Assembly: GCA_963930655.1 (NCBI GenBank)
Contig: OZ005617.1
Span: 10,790,501-10,854,500 of the forward strand
DNA: 64,000 nt
Direction: 5' to 3'
Source: Myrica gale
Lineage: Eukaryota; Streptophyta; Magnoliopsida; Fagales; Myricaceae
Below the pieces are notes generated by a model, which did no database searches, was not told where the DNA came from, and saw nothing but the letters and a program-made list of their open reading frames with translations. Below are positions 55,401-63,268 of this stretch, one piece after another (position 1 is the first letter of the stretch; each line of letters begins with the position of its first letter). The translations under genes were made by a program, and so were the position numbers.

Positions 55401-57652
55401 CTAAAGGAGGCATAGGGGAATTGAGTATGTTAGAGTAGTAGCCTAATTTGGGCTTTTTCTGATGCCATTGAAAGATGACAAAACCAGTTCCTTTGCTTGA
55501 TTTGTGATGTGTCTTTCTTGGGACTGTTGTGCAAGAGCCTAGTTGCCATGTTTAGGAATAGATAGTTTCTCTTGTTTGAGAGTTTTCCAAGGGGAAGGAT
55601 TTGTGGGAAAATACACCGCTGTTCTAGGGATCTGCTTTCCATCCAAAGATGGACAAATTCAGGCAGAAGGAAAATTGTTTTAACAAAGTTTTCCTTCATC
55701 CACTAAGATACCCTCACAAAGGACTTCTTGAAATAAAGTTGAATAATGCTAAAGTGAACGTATGGCTATCCTTTGAGTTTAGGTGATTCACTAGGCAATG
55801 GATGACCGATTTCTGGAGCTTTCCATCATGAACATTCAAAGAACAGATTGAAGGCAGCATATCCTTTCTTTCTCCTTTACTATGGATGAATCTTATATGT
55901 TAGATTGATGTTGTTACAAAACTCGCGAAGGTAATGTTAGTTTGGCTACTCGATCTAGGGCATAATCTTTGGATAGAATGTCATTGTAACTTGGGTGTCT
56001 TTCTTTGTTTGGGAGGCCACCCATGGTAGTATCCTCAGAACTGACAATCTAAGGAGGAGGGGAGTGTATGTGCTGGATTGGTGCTATCTTTGCAAAAGCG
56101 ATGGGGAGTCTGTTGAGCATATTTTGCTGCACTGTTCAGTTGCTAGGGCTTGGTGGTCTTGTGTGCTCTCTATTATGGACTACGATTGGGTGATGCCTAG
56201 GAGGGTAGCTGATGTTTTATTGTGCTGGAATAGGGATTTTAAAGACCCTCGGGCCTTAGCTATTTGGAGAGTGATCCCTTCTTGTATTTGGTGGAATATT
56301 TGGAGAGAGAGAAATGAGAGATGTTTTGAGTGTGTGTCGGTGTCCATGGAGGGTTTGAGGGGAATTTTTTTGCAGTCCTTGTTCTTGTGGGTGAATACTT
56401 TGTTGGGATCTCCCTTTTTGGAGTTTTTTTATTTTATTAGTTTTCTAGCTTGTTTGGTCTAGAGGTCTCAGTATAGTCCCTTGTACTGTTTCTTCTTTTT
56501 TCTTTTTCTCTTAATAAAATTGCCTTACTTATCAAAAAAAAAGAATTCCATTGTAACTAGGGCTGAGTACCAGTATTCAGCCTCTACAAACATCCGAATC
56601 AACAGCTGTTGGTAGTACATTATGGAACCTGCTGACTAAGGGGTTTGGCTACTGAACCGAATAGATCCTATCGGGTCAAACAGATAAGGGACCGCTTCTA
56701 TGCCAGACCTGTCTGCTCATGGACTGTGATTTGCTGGGGCGGTTGCTCCATGGTGTAAAGAGGATTGAAAGAGAAAGGACAGGGTCAAGGAATGAAGGTT
56801 GAAGTGTTGTGTCAAACAGTGATAGGAGGGAGAGGTCTAGGTTGTAGAAGGATACAAGACTTATAAAAGTTAATTTTAGCAAACATGTTGAAAAAAATGC
56901 TATTGTGTACTTGGTAATATCAGTTGGTTGGGTCGGGTATATTGGTTTCACAGATCACCTAAACCTGACAACATACCTGAGTATCGTGGAACTCTCTTTC
57001 CTACCCGATTAAGTGATGGTGGAGTGGAGAAACCCAACTGAACATGATCGGTTTGGGTTGTAACCTGGCTGACCCAAGGATCACCCCTAATGACAACAGC
57101 AACCCTATTTCGTTGGATATTTTCTCTTCTTTTTCTTTTCCTGTATTGGGTTTTTTTTTAAATTTATTTACTTCTCTTTTGATGACATTTTTCACCTTAG
57201 AAATTTAGAAGATTGCTGACTATAATCTGATAACCTCACTTGTTATGCTAGCAACTAATATCTTATATTTGCTGGTTCAGCATCTAAAAATGTTCCAGAG
57301 GAGCGTGGGAATCCAAATGATCCTCGTGTGAGATTAAAACGTGATTGTGTTGCAATTATGGGAGCCTTCAAACTCAAGGATCCCCCCCATCATGTTGTTG
57401 TTGTGGCCAACACTCATCTTTACTGGTATAAAGACTCAATCCTCAATAAGAATATTAGCAGTGATATTTTTTCAGTTGAAGTATTTTGATGTTTTCTGAT
57501 CCAGGGACCCAGAATGGGCTGATGTTAAGCTTGCTCAGGCTAAATATCTTCTGTCACGCTTAGCTCAATTTAAAGCACTCGTATCCAACAGACTTGAATG
57601 TACACCTTCGATAATAGTGACAGGGGACTTCAATTCAACCCCAGGCGATAAG
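25832..57652 (+). CDS. CCR4/nocturnin-type deadenylase (CCR4 homolog 4-like), 9 exons, 3' partial
   Basis: Exons 25,832-25,887, 28,080-28,177, 30,962-31,002, 37,345-37,394, 39,263-39,332, 39,523-39,644, 40,379-40,503, 57,281-57,425 and 57,505-57,652 join in frame into 855 bp (285 codons) without a stop; all introns are GT-AG. The product is an exonuclease-endonuclease-phosphatase fold enzyme, like CCR4 homolog 4/HESPERIN (plant nocturnin relative), which removes poly(A) tails or acts on related nucleotides. Visible motifs: VSYNILAQ (about 57-64), FLCLQ-E (about 101-106, catalytic Glu), [23 protein letters not shown] (about 228-239) and [11 protein letters not shown] (about 274-284). The SDHLP block and stop lie beyond 64,000. 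The N terminus ([19 protein letters not shown]) could be an organelle signal. The gene covers over 32 kb. Confidence 0.93.
25888..28079 (+). other. CCR4-like intron 1 (2.2 kb)
   Basis: Holds one MITE (26,901-27,196). The rest shows nothing recognisable; the minus-strand open frame at 27,072-27,539 crosses the MITE arm and is probably chance. Confidence 0.7.
26901..27196. mobile_element. MITE, family A (TTACAATTTG ends)
   Basis: About 296 bp with long inverted arms: the left starts AAAAATTACAATTTGCGCTC, and the right ends CAAATTGTAATTTCC. Repeated phrases of the type TACACCCCAAACTA and TGAGTGGTAGTTTAGAG occur in both arms. Same family as 31,714-32,016. Confidence 0.75.
28080..28177 (+). CDS. 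CCR4-like exon 2
   Basis: 98 bp between ATGTTGCAG and GTATAG. Encodes [20 protein letters not shown]...YSRSRPDG, the variable N-terminal region before the catalytic domain. Phase matches exons 1 and 3. Confidence 0.88.
28322..29740 (+). mobile_element. ORF1-only LINE derivative with target duplication
   Basis: Body 28,330-29,732, flanked by the 8-bp repeat ATCTTTGG (28,322-28,329 and 29,733-29,740). It begins inside ORF1, contains the ORF1 C-terminal half, and goes directly into a T/G-rich 3' region and the family's 3' end TTGTACTGTT...TTAATAAA...GCTTACTTATC-poly(A). ORF2 is wholly missing although the 3' end is present. The intact relative at 1-4,600 has ORF2 right after ORF1, so this copy is an internal deletion or belongs to a half-LINE lineage. 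Confidence 0.88.
28330..29510 (+). CDS. LINE ORF1, C-terminal part, open
   Basis: About 393 codons open from the 5' truncation point to TAA at 29,508-29,510. Low-complexity Gly/Ser/Pro-rich middle, then the family C terminus: [49 protein letters not shown]. The last block aligns with SGGKMVRELKSLKCSVNYDG of the LINE at 1-4,600. No start codon of its own is needed, as it is truncated by the 5' end of the insertion. It ends GLHC rather than at the ATGA overlap seen in the full-length element. Confidence 0.8.
30292..30538. mobile_element. MITE, family B (CTATGTTTGG ends)
   Basis: About 247 bp. Left end GACTATGTTTGGTTTAGATC, right end ATCTCATCCAAACATAGCC; the arms match over about 35 bp (GAGATCTCAAAACGTTTTT). 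The middle has four or five imperfect repeats of GATTGGTGAAAAGGTATTG. A weaker relative may be at 25,490-25,650. Confidence 0.75.
30962..31002 (+). CDS. CCR4-like exon 3 (start of catalytic fold)
   Basis: 41 bp between TTACAG and GTATGA. Encodes [13 protein letters not shown], the first beta strand of the endonuclease/phosphatase fold with the metal-site Asn. Confidence 0.92.
31310..32900 (-). pseudogene. Degraded coding-like remnant, unidentified
   Basis: Several minus-strand phrases look coding but in changing frames: [19 protein letters not shown] (about 31,530-31,590) and [18 protein letters not shown] (about 32,090-32,150). A MITE (31,714-32,016) splits them. It could be an old LINE of another family or a host pseudogene. 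I do not recognise the protein. Confidence 0.3.
31714..32016. mobile_element. MITE, family A
   Basis: About 300 bp with inverted arms: GGGGAAAGTACACTTTGTAT at the left, ACACAGTGTATTTTCTCC at the right, and inner phrases CAATTTGCCCC and GTAAAATGAGTGGTAG shared with 26,901-27,196. Confidence 0.75.
32980..33115. repeat. Half copy of a MITE related to family A
   Basis: Only one arm: GGATGCAAAAGTG...GAGTGCAAAGTGTCAAGACC...GGAGGGTGCAAAGTATATTTAACCC. The other arm is missing. Confidence 0.5.
33165..35735 (-). mobile_element. LINE, 5' truncated, minus strand
   Basis: The 3' end (poly-T side) is near 33,165-33,190; the ORF2 C terminus reads [13 protein letters not shown]-stop. Going up: zf-RVT region ([34 protein letters not shown]; the usual second Cys of the CxxC pair reads as Trp), reverse transcriptase ([35 protein letters not shown]) and the RT N-terminal side up to about 35,735. 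The frame is broken by several stops and frameshifts (open pieces at 33,527-34,036, 34,515-34,922, 34,919-35,251 and 35,418-35,645). The endonuclease and ORF1 are absent. Confidence 0.85.
35736..36585 (+). mobile_element. LINE, 5' truncated with internal deletion, plus strand
   Basis: Starts in the reverse transcriptase ([26 protein letters not shown]), then [18 protein letters not shown] at about 35,905-35,965, and jumps directly to sequence before the zf-RVT ([20 protein letters not shown]), so about 230 codons are deleted. It ends [15 protein letters not shown]-stop at 36,510, then TTTTAATAAAG...TTACTTATCAAA. Broken by frameshifts. It sits head to head with the minus copy at 33,165-35,735. 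Confidence 0.85.
36720..36905. repeat. Arm of a Mutator-like MITE, reverse orientation
   Basis: Contains CTTGCCACAGGGACTTATTTGTC, repeated once, and ends GGGACCTATGGTGTAATTAGGCC, the reverse complement style of the arm at 23,405. Confidence 0.45.
37345..37394 (+). CDS. CCR4-like exon 4
   Basis: 50 bp between TTGTGCAG and GTGAAG. Encodes [16 protein letters not shown], a conserved segment of the CCR4 homolog 4 group. Confidence 0.9.
37395..39262 (+). other. CCR4-like intron 4 (1.9 kb)
   Basis: Carries a Ty3/Gypsy-like remnant at 37,507-38,150; 38,280-39,262 shows nothing recognisable. Confidence 0.7.
37507..38150 (-). mobile_element. Ty3/Gypsy-like remnant (pol end and LTR)
   Basis: On the minus strand a peptide like the C-terminal tail of plant Gypsy polyproteins ([20 protein letters not shown], about 38,060-38,000) is followed by a probable LTR running to 37,507, where it ends ...GGTTCACATCA. 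A small repeat (CGCGTGAACAGTAA) occurs near 37,845. No other part of the element is present. Old, truncated fossil. Confidence 0.45.
39263..39332 (+). CDS. CCR4-like exon 5
   Basis: 70 bp between TTACAG and GTTTCA. Encodes [19 protein letters not shown] then LCLQ; the final Gln precedes the catalytic Glu, which starts exon 6. Confidence 0.93.
39523..39644 (+). CDS. CCR4-like exon 6
   Basis: 122 bp between TTACCAG and GTATGG. Encodes [19 protein letters not shown], then [17 protein letters not shown]. The first Glu is the metal-binding residue of the LQE motif. Intron 5 is only 190 bp and intron 6 is 734 bp; neither holds a recognisable element. Confidence 0.93.
40379..40503 (+). CDS. CCR4-like exon 7
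   Basis: 125 bp. Acceptor TGATTCAG; the donor is ATG|GTTATT, a weaker match than the other donors. Encodes [18 protein letters not shown], then an acidic variable loop ([20 protein letters not shown]). This exon precedes the giant intron 7. Confidence 0.88.
41459..41706 (+). repeat. 5' LTR of Copia in intron 7
   Basis: 248 bp, TG...CA, followed directly by the tRNA-iMet primer site. Confidence 0.96.
42297..42445 (+). repeat. Tandem duplication in Copia leader
   Basis: The phrase GTGCAGATTCACGTAGTGCT...ACAGTGCAGATTCACG occurs twice, about 90 bp apart (near 42,297 and 42,379), each followed by GAG(A/C)TACTTTTCC and a GTGGG phrase. The copies are nearly identical, so the duplication is recent. 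Confidence 0.75.
42449..44451 (-). mobile_element. LINE nested in Copia leader, 5' truncated
   Basis: Body 42,461-44,439, flanked by the 12-bp repeat TTGTATTTTTTT (42,449-42,460 and 44,440-44,451; the T-run makes the exact edge uncertain). Minus strand: starts at [15 protein letters not shown] in the RT, then [25 protein letters not shown] (Tyr in place of the Phe seen in other copies), [32 protein letters not shown], and zf-RVT ([37 protein letters not shown]). Ends [10 protein letters not shown]-stop at 42,526 and poly-T with ATAAGTAAGG. Two frameshifts separate three open pieces (44,399-43,800, 43,903-42,944, 43,152-42,526). Confidence 0.92.
48634..48881 (+). repeat. 3' LTR of Copia in intron 7
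   Basis: 248 bp, TG...CA, about six differences from the 5' LTR. Confidence 0.96.
50099..51050 (-). mobile_element. Short LTR-flanked (TRIM-like) element, carries a LINE
   Basis: Two copies of about 200 bp (50,099-50,298 and 50,632-51,050, the second split by a LINE) enclose only about 330 bp. On the minus strand the right copy ends ...GCATCA, followed after three bases by TGGTATCAGAGC (50,628-50,617), a tRNA-iMet primer site. No coding capacity. This fits a TRIM or a deleted LTR element; outer ends and target duplication were not found. The copies differ at many sites, so it is older than the Copia elements. Confidence 0.5.
50670..50897 (-). mobile_element. Short LINE 3' end, minus strand
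   Basis: About 218 bp between CAAGA repeats (50,670-50,674 and 50,893-50,897). Minus strand: coding tail [18 protein letters not shown]-stop, 3' untranslated region, ...TTAATAAGATTGGCTTACTTATC-poly(A). The family's 3' end in a very short 5'-truncated copy. Confidence 0.8.
52416..52443. repeat. (AT)n microsatellite
   Basis: About 14 AT units within the solo LTR. Confidence 0.95.
54370..54780. repeat. Cluster of GGCCCA/GCCCAA words
   Basis: More than twenty GCCCA-type words in about 400 bp, on a mixed background of ATCA/CAT. Resembles a run of TGGGCC/TGGGCT (site II, TCP-type) motifs read on the minus strand. Confidence 0.7.
55982..56558 (+). mobile_element. LINE 3' end with 10-bp target duplication
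   Basis: Body 55,992-56,548 between CATTGTAACT repeats (55,982-55,991 and 56,549-56,558). The open frame to TAG at 56,460 covers the zf-RVT and the C terminus: [69 protein letters not shown]. Then CTTGTACTGTTTC...TTAATAAAATTGCCTTACTTATC-poly(A). The best preserved 3' end in the window; a young copy. Confidence 0.93.
57281..57425 (+). CDS. CCR4-like exon 8
   Basis: 145 bp between GGTTCAG and GTATAA. Encodes [19 protein letters not shown] and [11 protein letters not shown]; the NTHLYW block holds catalytic-site residues of the deadenylase fold. Only a 79-bp intron separates it from exon 9. Confidence 0.94.
57505..57652 (+). CDS. CCR4-like exon 9 (last in window)
   Basis: 148 bp between GATCCAG and GTTATT. 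Encodes [20 protein letters not shown] and [14 protein letters not shown], with the catalytic Asp-Asn pair of GDFN. Ends in phase 0. The remaining C-terminal exons, with the SDHLP motif, are not seen before 64,000. Confidence 0.94.
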
Positions 57653-60600
57653 GTTATTTTTCCCCCCCTTTTCTTTCGTGCTGCTCTCTTTCTTTTGTTT
57701 TTTTGTTTGTTTGTTCTGTTGAAGGTTACCTTTGGTATTGGTTCAGAATTTTCCTTTCAGCTTGATCTTACCAAGACACCAAGTGATTAAAGTTGAATTT
57801 TGGAGTAAAATGTTAGTCATCCTTTAAAGTTTAAACCAATACAACCATATCATATTAGTTTTGATAGCCGTTTTATGTAGCCCATAATATTTAAAAACCA
57901 ACCACTCTTTGTTGATATTTTGAAAACCGAAAACATCCTAGCAACCTATTTTAAAAACGGAAAACAACAATAACATAAAATCCAGATTCGCAAACAAGTG
58001 TAAAAATCCTAAAACATGCAATTGACAAACAAGTATAAAAATAAGTCCCAAAACATGCAATTCACAAAATCCATATTCAATAAATCCCAAAAAAACATTC
58101 AAATAACAAAATTCAGATTCAATAAATCTCAAAACGACATGCAATTCACAAAATCCATAATCACAACATCACCTAGTAAGTACTAACCTAGACACCATCA
58201 CAGTTCCTAAAGGGCTAAATGTAATATTATGGGCTTAATAATAAAAGTGGTCAAGACTCAATGGAAACGATATACGAAAAACATAGTGTATGCTGACACA
58301 ACTCGAAATAGAAGAATATTAGAATACGAACTTAGAAGTATCAACTCAAGTAAGAAGTTAAGAACATCACTTTTTACATCCATTTTGGTAAATTATTTTA
58401 ATTTAATAGAGTTTTTGCCATCTCTTGATTTGTTTTATTTTTTCTTTCATCTATCCCATTTTTTTGGAGAATTCTAGGAGAAGAGAAATTATGTTCATAG
58501 TCATTTGACTCACCTAATGACTCAAGCTTCTCATTAACAAATTAACTGGCATGATCACCTCGAATGGACACAATGGTAAAATGTTTTTCATTTTGAACTC
58601 TTTTTGAGAATTTGATAAACTCATGAATACCTCGCTATGAAAAATCTAGAAAAATCATCAACAATTACAAAAACATATGATTTTACACCAAGACTATTTT
58701 GTCTTTGAGGGACCAAATAAATCTAAATGAAATAGTTGCAAAGGCCTACTAGTGGAAACAACATTTTTAGCTTTAAAATATGATTTTTCTTTTTTTACCC
58801 ATTTGACATGCTTCACAAATATGATCTTTTTCAAAATTCAATTTTGAAGGAGTATTTACTAGCTCATGCTTTGATAATTTTGACATTAAATCCATCCTAG
58901 CATGACCTAAGCGTCTATGCCACAACCAACTATCATTGGTGTTAACAACCAAACAAATTTCATGGCAATTACACGCATCGATGTCAATTGTATAAATTTT
59001 TTCATGTTTACATCCAACAAAAGCAAGTTTCCATCCAAAGCATGTTCAATTAAACATTTTGATACTTCAAAATTAACTTTGTAACCTTTGCCACAAAGTT
59101 AACTAATATTTAACAAATTATGTTTAAGATTATCAACTAAAAACATTTTCAATAAGATGGGGAGGAGTTGCCACCAATGTCACCTATCCCAACGATTTTT
59201 CCTTTAGAGTTATCGCCGAAAGTAACATTTCCACCTTTCCTCTCGGACAAGCTTGAAAACTTCGTAGGATCATTCGTCATGTGCCTCACGCAAGTGCTGT
59301 CCATGTACCGTTTTCCTCCTTTCCCCATGCTCGTACCCTATAAAATAGAGTCAAGCTGAAGATTTTGGTACCCAAATTTTCTTCAGTCCATTAGTCTTGG
59401 TTCCCTTCGAAACCCATTTTTTCTTGAGATCCTTGCTCCCAAGTCTCTTAAGAGGACAATCAAAGATGAAACGTCCATCTTTGTTACAAAAATAACGTGT
59501 GTAGGTGCACTTGAAGATTTAGCCTTTACAAAATATTTTTTGTTTTATTGATAGCTTGTAGTCTAGACAACTTTGGTCAAATACAACATCTTTGGCTACC
59601 TAAAATTAAGCCAAGATTTCTTTCTTTGAGTACATTTCTCAAGGATATTGTTTTGACGGATAATCTTGTTATCCAAAACATCCTTTTCTTTTCCAAAACC
59701 TAAGACTTTTTGTTTGAGCAAATCATTTTCAATCTACAAATCATTTCATTTCTAAATAACTCAAAACTCTTTTGAAATGAGAATGACTTTCTTTTGCAAA
59801 GATTCATACTTTAAGTTTTTGAAATTGAAAATGAAGGTTATCAAAGTATTTTCAAGTTCTATATAAGAGGTTTGAATTCTTCATCCATGAAGTGTACCTC
59901 ATCATCATCTATGGCTATGAAGCACATATTGACCACTTCTTCTTTCTCTTTATTTTCCGTTGAGCTTGAGTCAGTGTCATCCGAAGTGACTTTCGTTGCT
60001 CTCTTCTTGATTCCTCTTGTCTTTGAGGAGAGGACACTCCATCTTCATATACCGGATTTTTTTGCACTCATAGCAAATAATGGGCTTCTTTTTCTTGTCT
60101 CCCTTGTAAGAGTCCTTTTTGAAGTCTTTAAAGTCTCTTCTTACTTGTTTCTTTCTTAAGAAGCTTTTTTTTAACTTTCTTGAACAATGGAAGCAAGGGT
60201 TTAGGGTTTATATTTTTCTTAAATGGATTTTTTTTTCTCAAACTTTCTGGTGATGAGAGCAACATCTTCATTGTCGCTTTCCTCATCCTCTTCGTTCTCG
60301 TCTTCAATGACGGAGGATTTTAAGGCAATACTCTTCCTCTTCTTGTACTCCTCATCGTGTGGTGATCTCATGAGTCATAAGGGATCCAAGAAGCTCGTCC
60401 AAAGGCAGCTTGCTATGATCCTTGGCTTCTTGCATCGCGGTCACCTTTGTTTCCCACACCATTGGTACACCTAAGAATTTTTCTCACCAAATCCAAGTTA
60501 GTCTACTTTCTACCAATTGCATATAAGGAGTTTATTATACTTGTGAATCTAGTAGACATGTCTCCTATAGATTCATTAGATTTCATTTTAAACAATTCAT

Positions 60601-61469
60601 ATTTATGAACGAGCATGCTAATTTTCGAGTATTTGACTTGATTTGTTCCTTCATGCGTAATCTCAAGAACTTGACACATATCTCTAGCATTTTCACATGA
60701 ATAAATTATATTGAACTATTTTCTATCTAATGCACAGTATAAGATATTCATGGCTCTAGCATCTAAAAAAAATTCTCTTTTTGTTTATGTCATCATATTC
60801 ATTTTTGATTTTTAGGGTTTCAACCTCTCCAACCTTTTTGGGTGCAATATGTGGACTATTTTATATACAAAGCCATAAATCATAGTCAATGGACTAAAAA
60901 TAGATTTTTATTCTAGCCTTCCAACAGACAAAATCAATTCCGTTAAAAGAGGGTGATCTAATAGTAGAAAGTCCTTCAACATGAGAGTTAAACATCGGGG
61001 TTGACATCTAGCTCAATAGAATTAAATCTTTTAAAAGTGAACACCAAGCTCTGATACCAATTGAAATCCTGAGCATTAAGGTAACCCAAGAGGGGGGTGA
61101 ATTAAGTTATAATTTTTTTTTGGGAAAACTACTTAAATCCAAGTTCACAAATGAACCAACTAAGTAAAATAAAGGAGTAGGGTTAGAGAGATCAAACACT
61201 TGGATTTTTTAAGTGGTTCGGCAATCGTGCCTACGTCCACCCCTCAAATCCTTTACCGAACCTTGAAGCTTTTACAATGAAGCTCTAGAACAATCTACGA
61301 AGCTTCAATCCCTTTGGTGATATACCCTAACCAAAGTTTATAAGAGTGCTCACACTCTCCTTACACTTTTAGAGTAAACTCTCCCAAAGAGTAGATGAAT
61401 ACAATTGGAATTACATTTCAAAAGCTCACACAAGGAATAAGCTGGAAAGTGATTGCTTTGTGTGAAAGC

Positions 61470-61570
61470 TGTTAAGTTTCATCCCAATACCAATTGGCCA
61501 TGAGAAGAGGTAGCCCAACAAGTATATGAAGCATAAGATTAAATGGTCCCTAATCAATGTGGCTCTAACA
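61470..61570 (-). repeat. 3' LTR of TRIM
   Basis: 101 bp, TGTTAAG...CTCTAACA on the plus strand. Confidence 0.95.
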
Positions 61571-61675
61571 CTCCCCCTCACGTGCAGGCCGAATGAACAT
61601 GGTCCATGCACGTGGACAACAAATGGGGAAAACAAACAAGTGGGCCAAGCCCAGAAATACTTAGCTCTGATACTA

Positions 61676-61778
61676 TGTTAAGTTTCATCCCAATACCAAT
61701 TGGCCATGGGAAGAGATAGCCCAACAAGTATATGAAGCATAAGATTAAATGGTCCCTAATCAATGTGGGACTCTAACA
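61676..61778 (-). repeat. 5' LTR of TRIM
   Basis: 103 bp, 97-98% like the other copy, next to the primer site. Confidence 0.95.
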
Positions 61779-63072
61779 AAAGCTTTCTAAAAAGTGAGAA
61801 GCCAAGGCTTTGAGATGTTATGCACGAAAATATGAATTTTAGCAAGCATAGAATATCTCTGATATTATGACGTTCCAGCAGCAAAATTAAGTGATTGGTA
61901 GGAGGATGCACTTGCAAGGTTAGGTGATCTCAACTCTTAGTCACCAAATAGAAATCAAGAAGTCAACTTTGGGACAGATGGCAGTCTTATTATGGAACAT
62001 ATATATCAACCACCTACAAGAGGCAAATGCTTTACATCCAAGTAAAAGATCTGAAAGATGAGCCATTGGAGTTGAAATTCTGTCCCAGCCTCTTGTCAGT
62101 CAAAAAATTTAATTGATTTAAAAGCCCCTTCTGAAGACCACAGAATTGGCAGTCTTGTTTTGAAGATGAGTCAACCACAAATGTCTCCTCTCTAGATCCT
62201 CATTACGTCCATCATTTTCTGTCAATCTCCTTGGGAAACCGGCCTCTAGTTTGTTGGAGATACAAGTAGTGAAAAACCTCCTTACATCTATCACCTCTTC
62301 AAGAACCACACACTTATCCCCATTTATTAAGACACCCCTTCTATTGCTAGAACACCCAAGAAGTCCCAATCAATGAAAGGCATTCCCTGTAGGCTCCTTA
62401 TAAACCCTTCAAAGAGCTTGATGGTGTAATGAAGAAAACACCACCACTGTATTTTTGCTCTTGAATGAAAACACTTATTTACTCTGGACATAAGTGGCCC
62501 TCACACTTCTTAGTGTGCCTTCGCCCATGTCAGGGCCATTAAGTGGGGAATACAAACAGTGACACTGAAGCTGAAGCTCTGGCAAGCTGTTGTGGAATTT
62601 TGTGGTGTCATTTGAGGGCTGTGAAGACCTTGATATGCGTCTCATGGTTGATAGAAGCTAAGTACAACCGAGAAGGGGGATCAACAATATAAAGGTTGGA
62701 TGATATTTTAAGGTGTGAAAGGGAGTAAAGAAGCTTAATCCAATTTGCAATTCCTTTAATGCATTTTATATTTGCTCAATTGACCCTGAAATTTGAAGAA
62801 TTCGTTTCAATGTTCTCTATTCATCTAAGATAGATTTGTACGACATTGTAACATGTGCATTGCGTGCACTCACCAGATGTATGGATTGACCAAATTACCC
62901 TGCATCAAAATCTTTCCCAAGTGACTGTCGTGCCTTAAGTTTAATTTATTTTGATGCATGTCTAAGTATTCCCATAAATTATTGCCAACTGTCTGATAGT
63001 TGCCACTGAATTTCCAAAGGTTAGGTGCAAATATCCACCTCAGCAACTTAGAGTTAAGTTTTGGAAATTTCT

Positions 63073-63268
63073 ATTTTAATTACAAAAACAAGACTTCTCT
63101 CCAAGGCCATTGCCTTCATCTGACGAATATTAACAGCCTTTCACCTAACATCTTCGAATCCACGAGATCCATTTTAATTACAAAAACAAGACTTCTCTCC
63201 AAGGCCATTGCCATCATCTGACGAATATTAATAGCCTTTCACCTAACATCTTTGAATCCACGAGATCC
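63073..63268. repeat. 98-bp tandem dimer
   Basis: Copies 63,073-63,170 and 63,171-63,268 start ATTTTAATTACAAAAACAAG and differ at about three positions. Confidence 0.92.

Larger units (their letters stand above)
40504..57280 (+). other. CCR4-like intron 7 (16.8 kb), transposon-filled
   Basis: Holds in order: Copia (41,459-48,881) with a nested LINE (42,461-44,439), a short LTR-flanked element with a LINE (50,099-51,050), a solo LTR (51,365-55,061) and a LINE (55,992-56,548). Uncovered parts 40,504-41,453, 48,887-50,098, 51,051-51,359, 55,067-55,981 and 56,559-57,280 show no gene. A GA microsatellite lies at 49,428-49,450 and a 25-bp direct repeat (CTCCTGTCAG.GCAGAGGGGACTC) at about 49,673-49,722. 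Confidence 0.8.
61465..61783 (-). mobile_element. Complete TRIM, 309 bp
   Basis: Element 61,470-61,778 with the 5-bp duplication AAAGC (61,465-61,469 and 61,779-61,783). LTRs of 101 bp (61,470-61,570) and 103 bp (61,676-61,778) begin TG and end CA and differ by two substitutions and a 2-bp indel. On the minus strand the 5' LTR is followed by TAGTATCAGAGCTAAG, a primer site, and the 3' LTR is preceded by GTGAGGGGGAG, a purine tract. The interior is only about 105 bp, without coding capacity; such elements depend on proteins of other retrotransposons. It looks whole. Confidence 0.95.
58500..61860 (-). mobile_element. SIRE-like Copia remnant, minus strand
   Basis: LTR from 61,062 rightward (ends GGATTTCA on the minus strand), followed by ATTGGTATCAGAGC (61,061-61,048). 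Then gag phrases (QEAKDHSKLPLDELLGSLMTHE near 60,370-60,430), a zinc knuckle region near 60,060, and degraded protease/integrase to about 58,500. RT, RNase H and the left LTR are missing. The LTR shares GGTGGACGTAGGCA and CCAACCACCTAAAA-like phrases with that at 16,606-17,803, so both belong to one family. Heavily decayed. A TRIM is inserted in the LTR. Confidence 0.75.

Noticed and set aside
62118-62369. 83-codon minus-strand frame
   Set aside because: Not recognisable and within the intron of the plus-strand gene.
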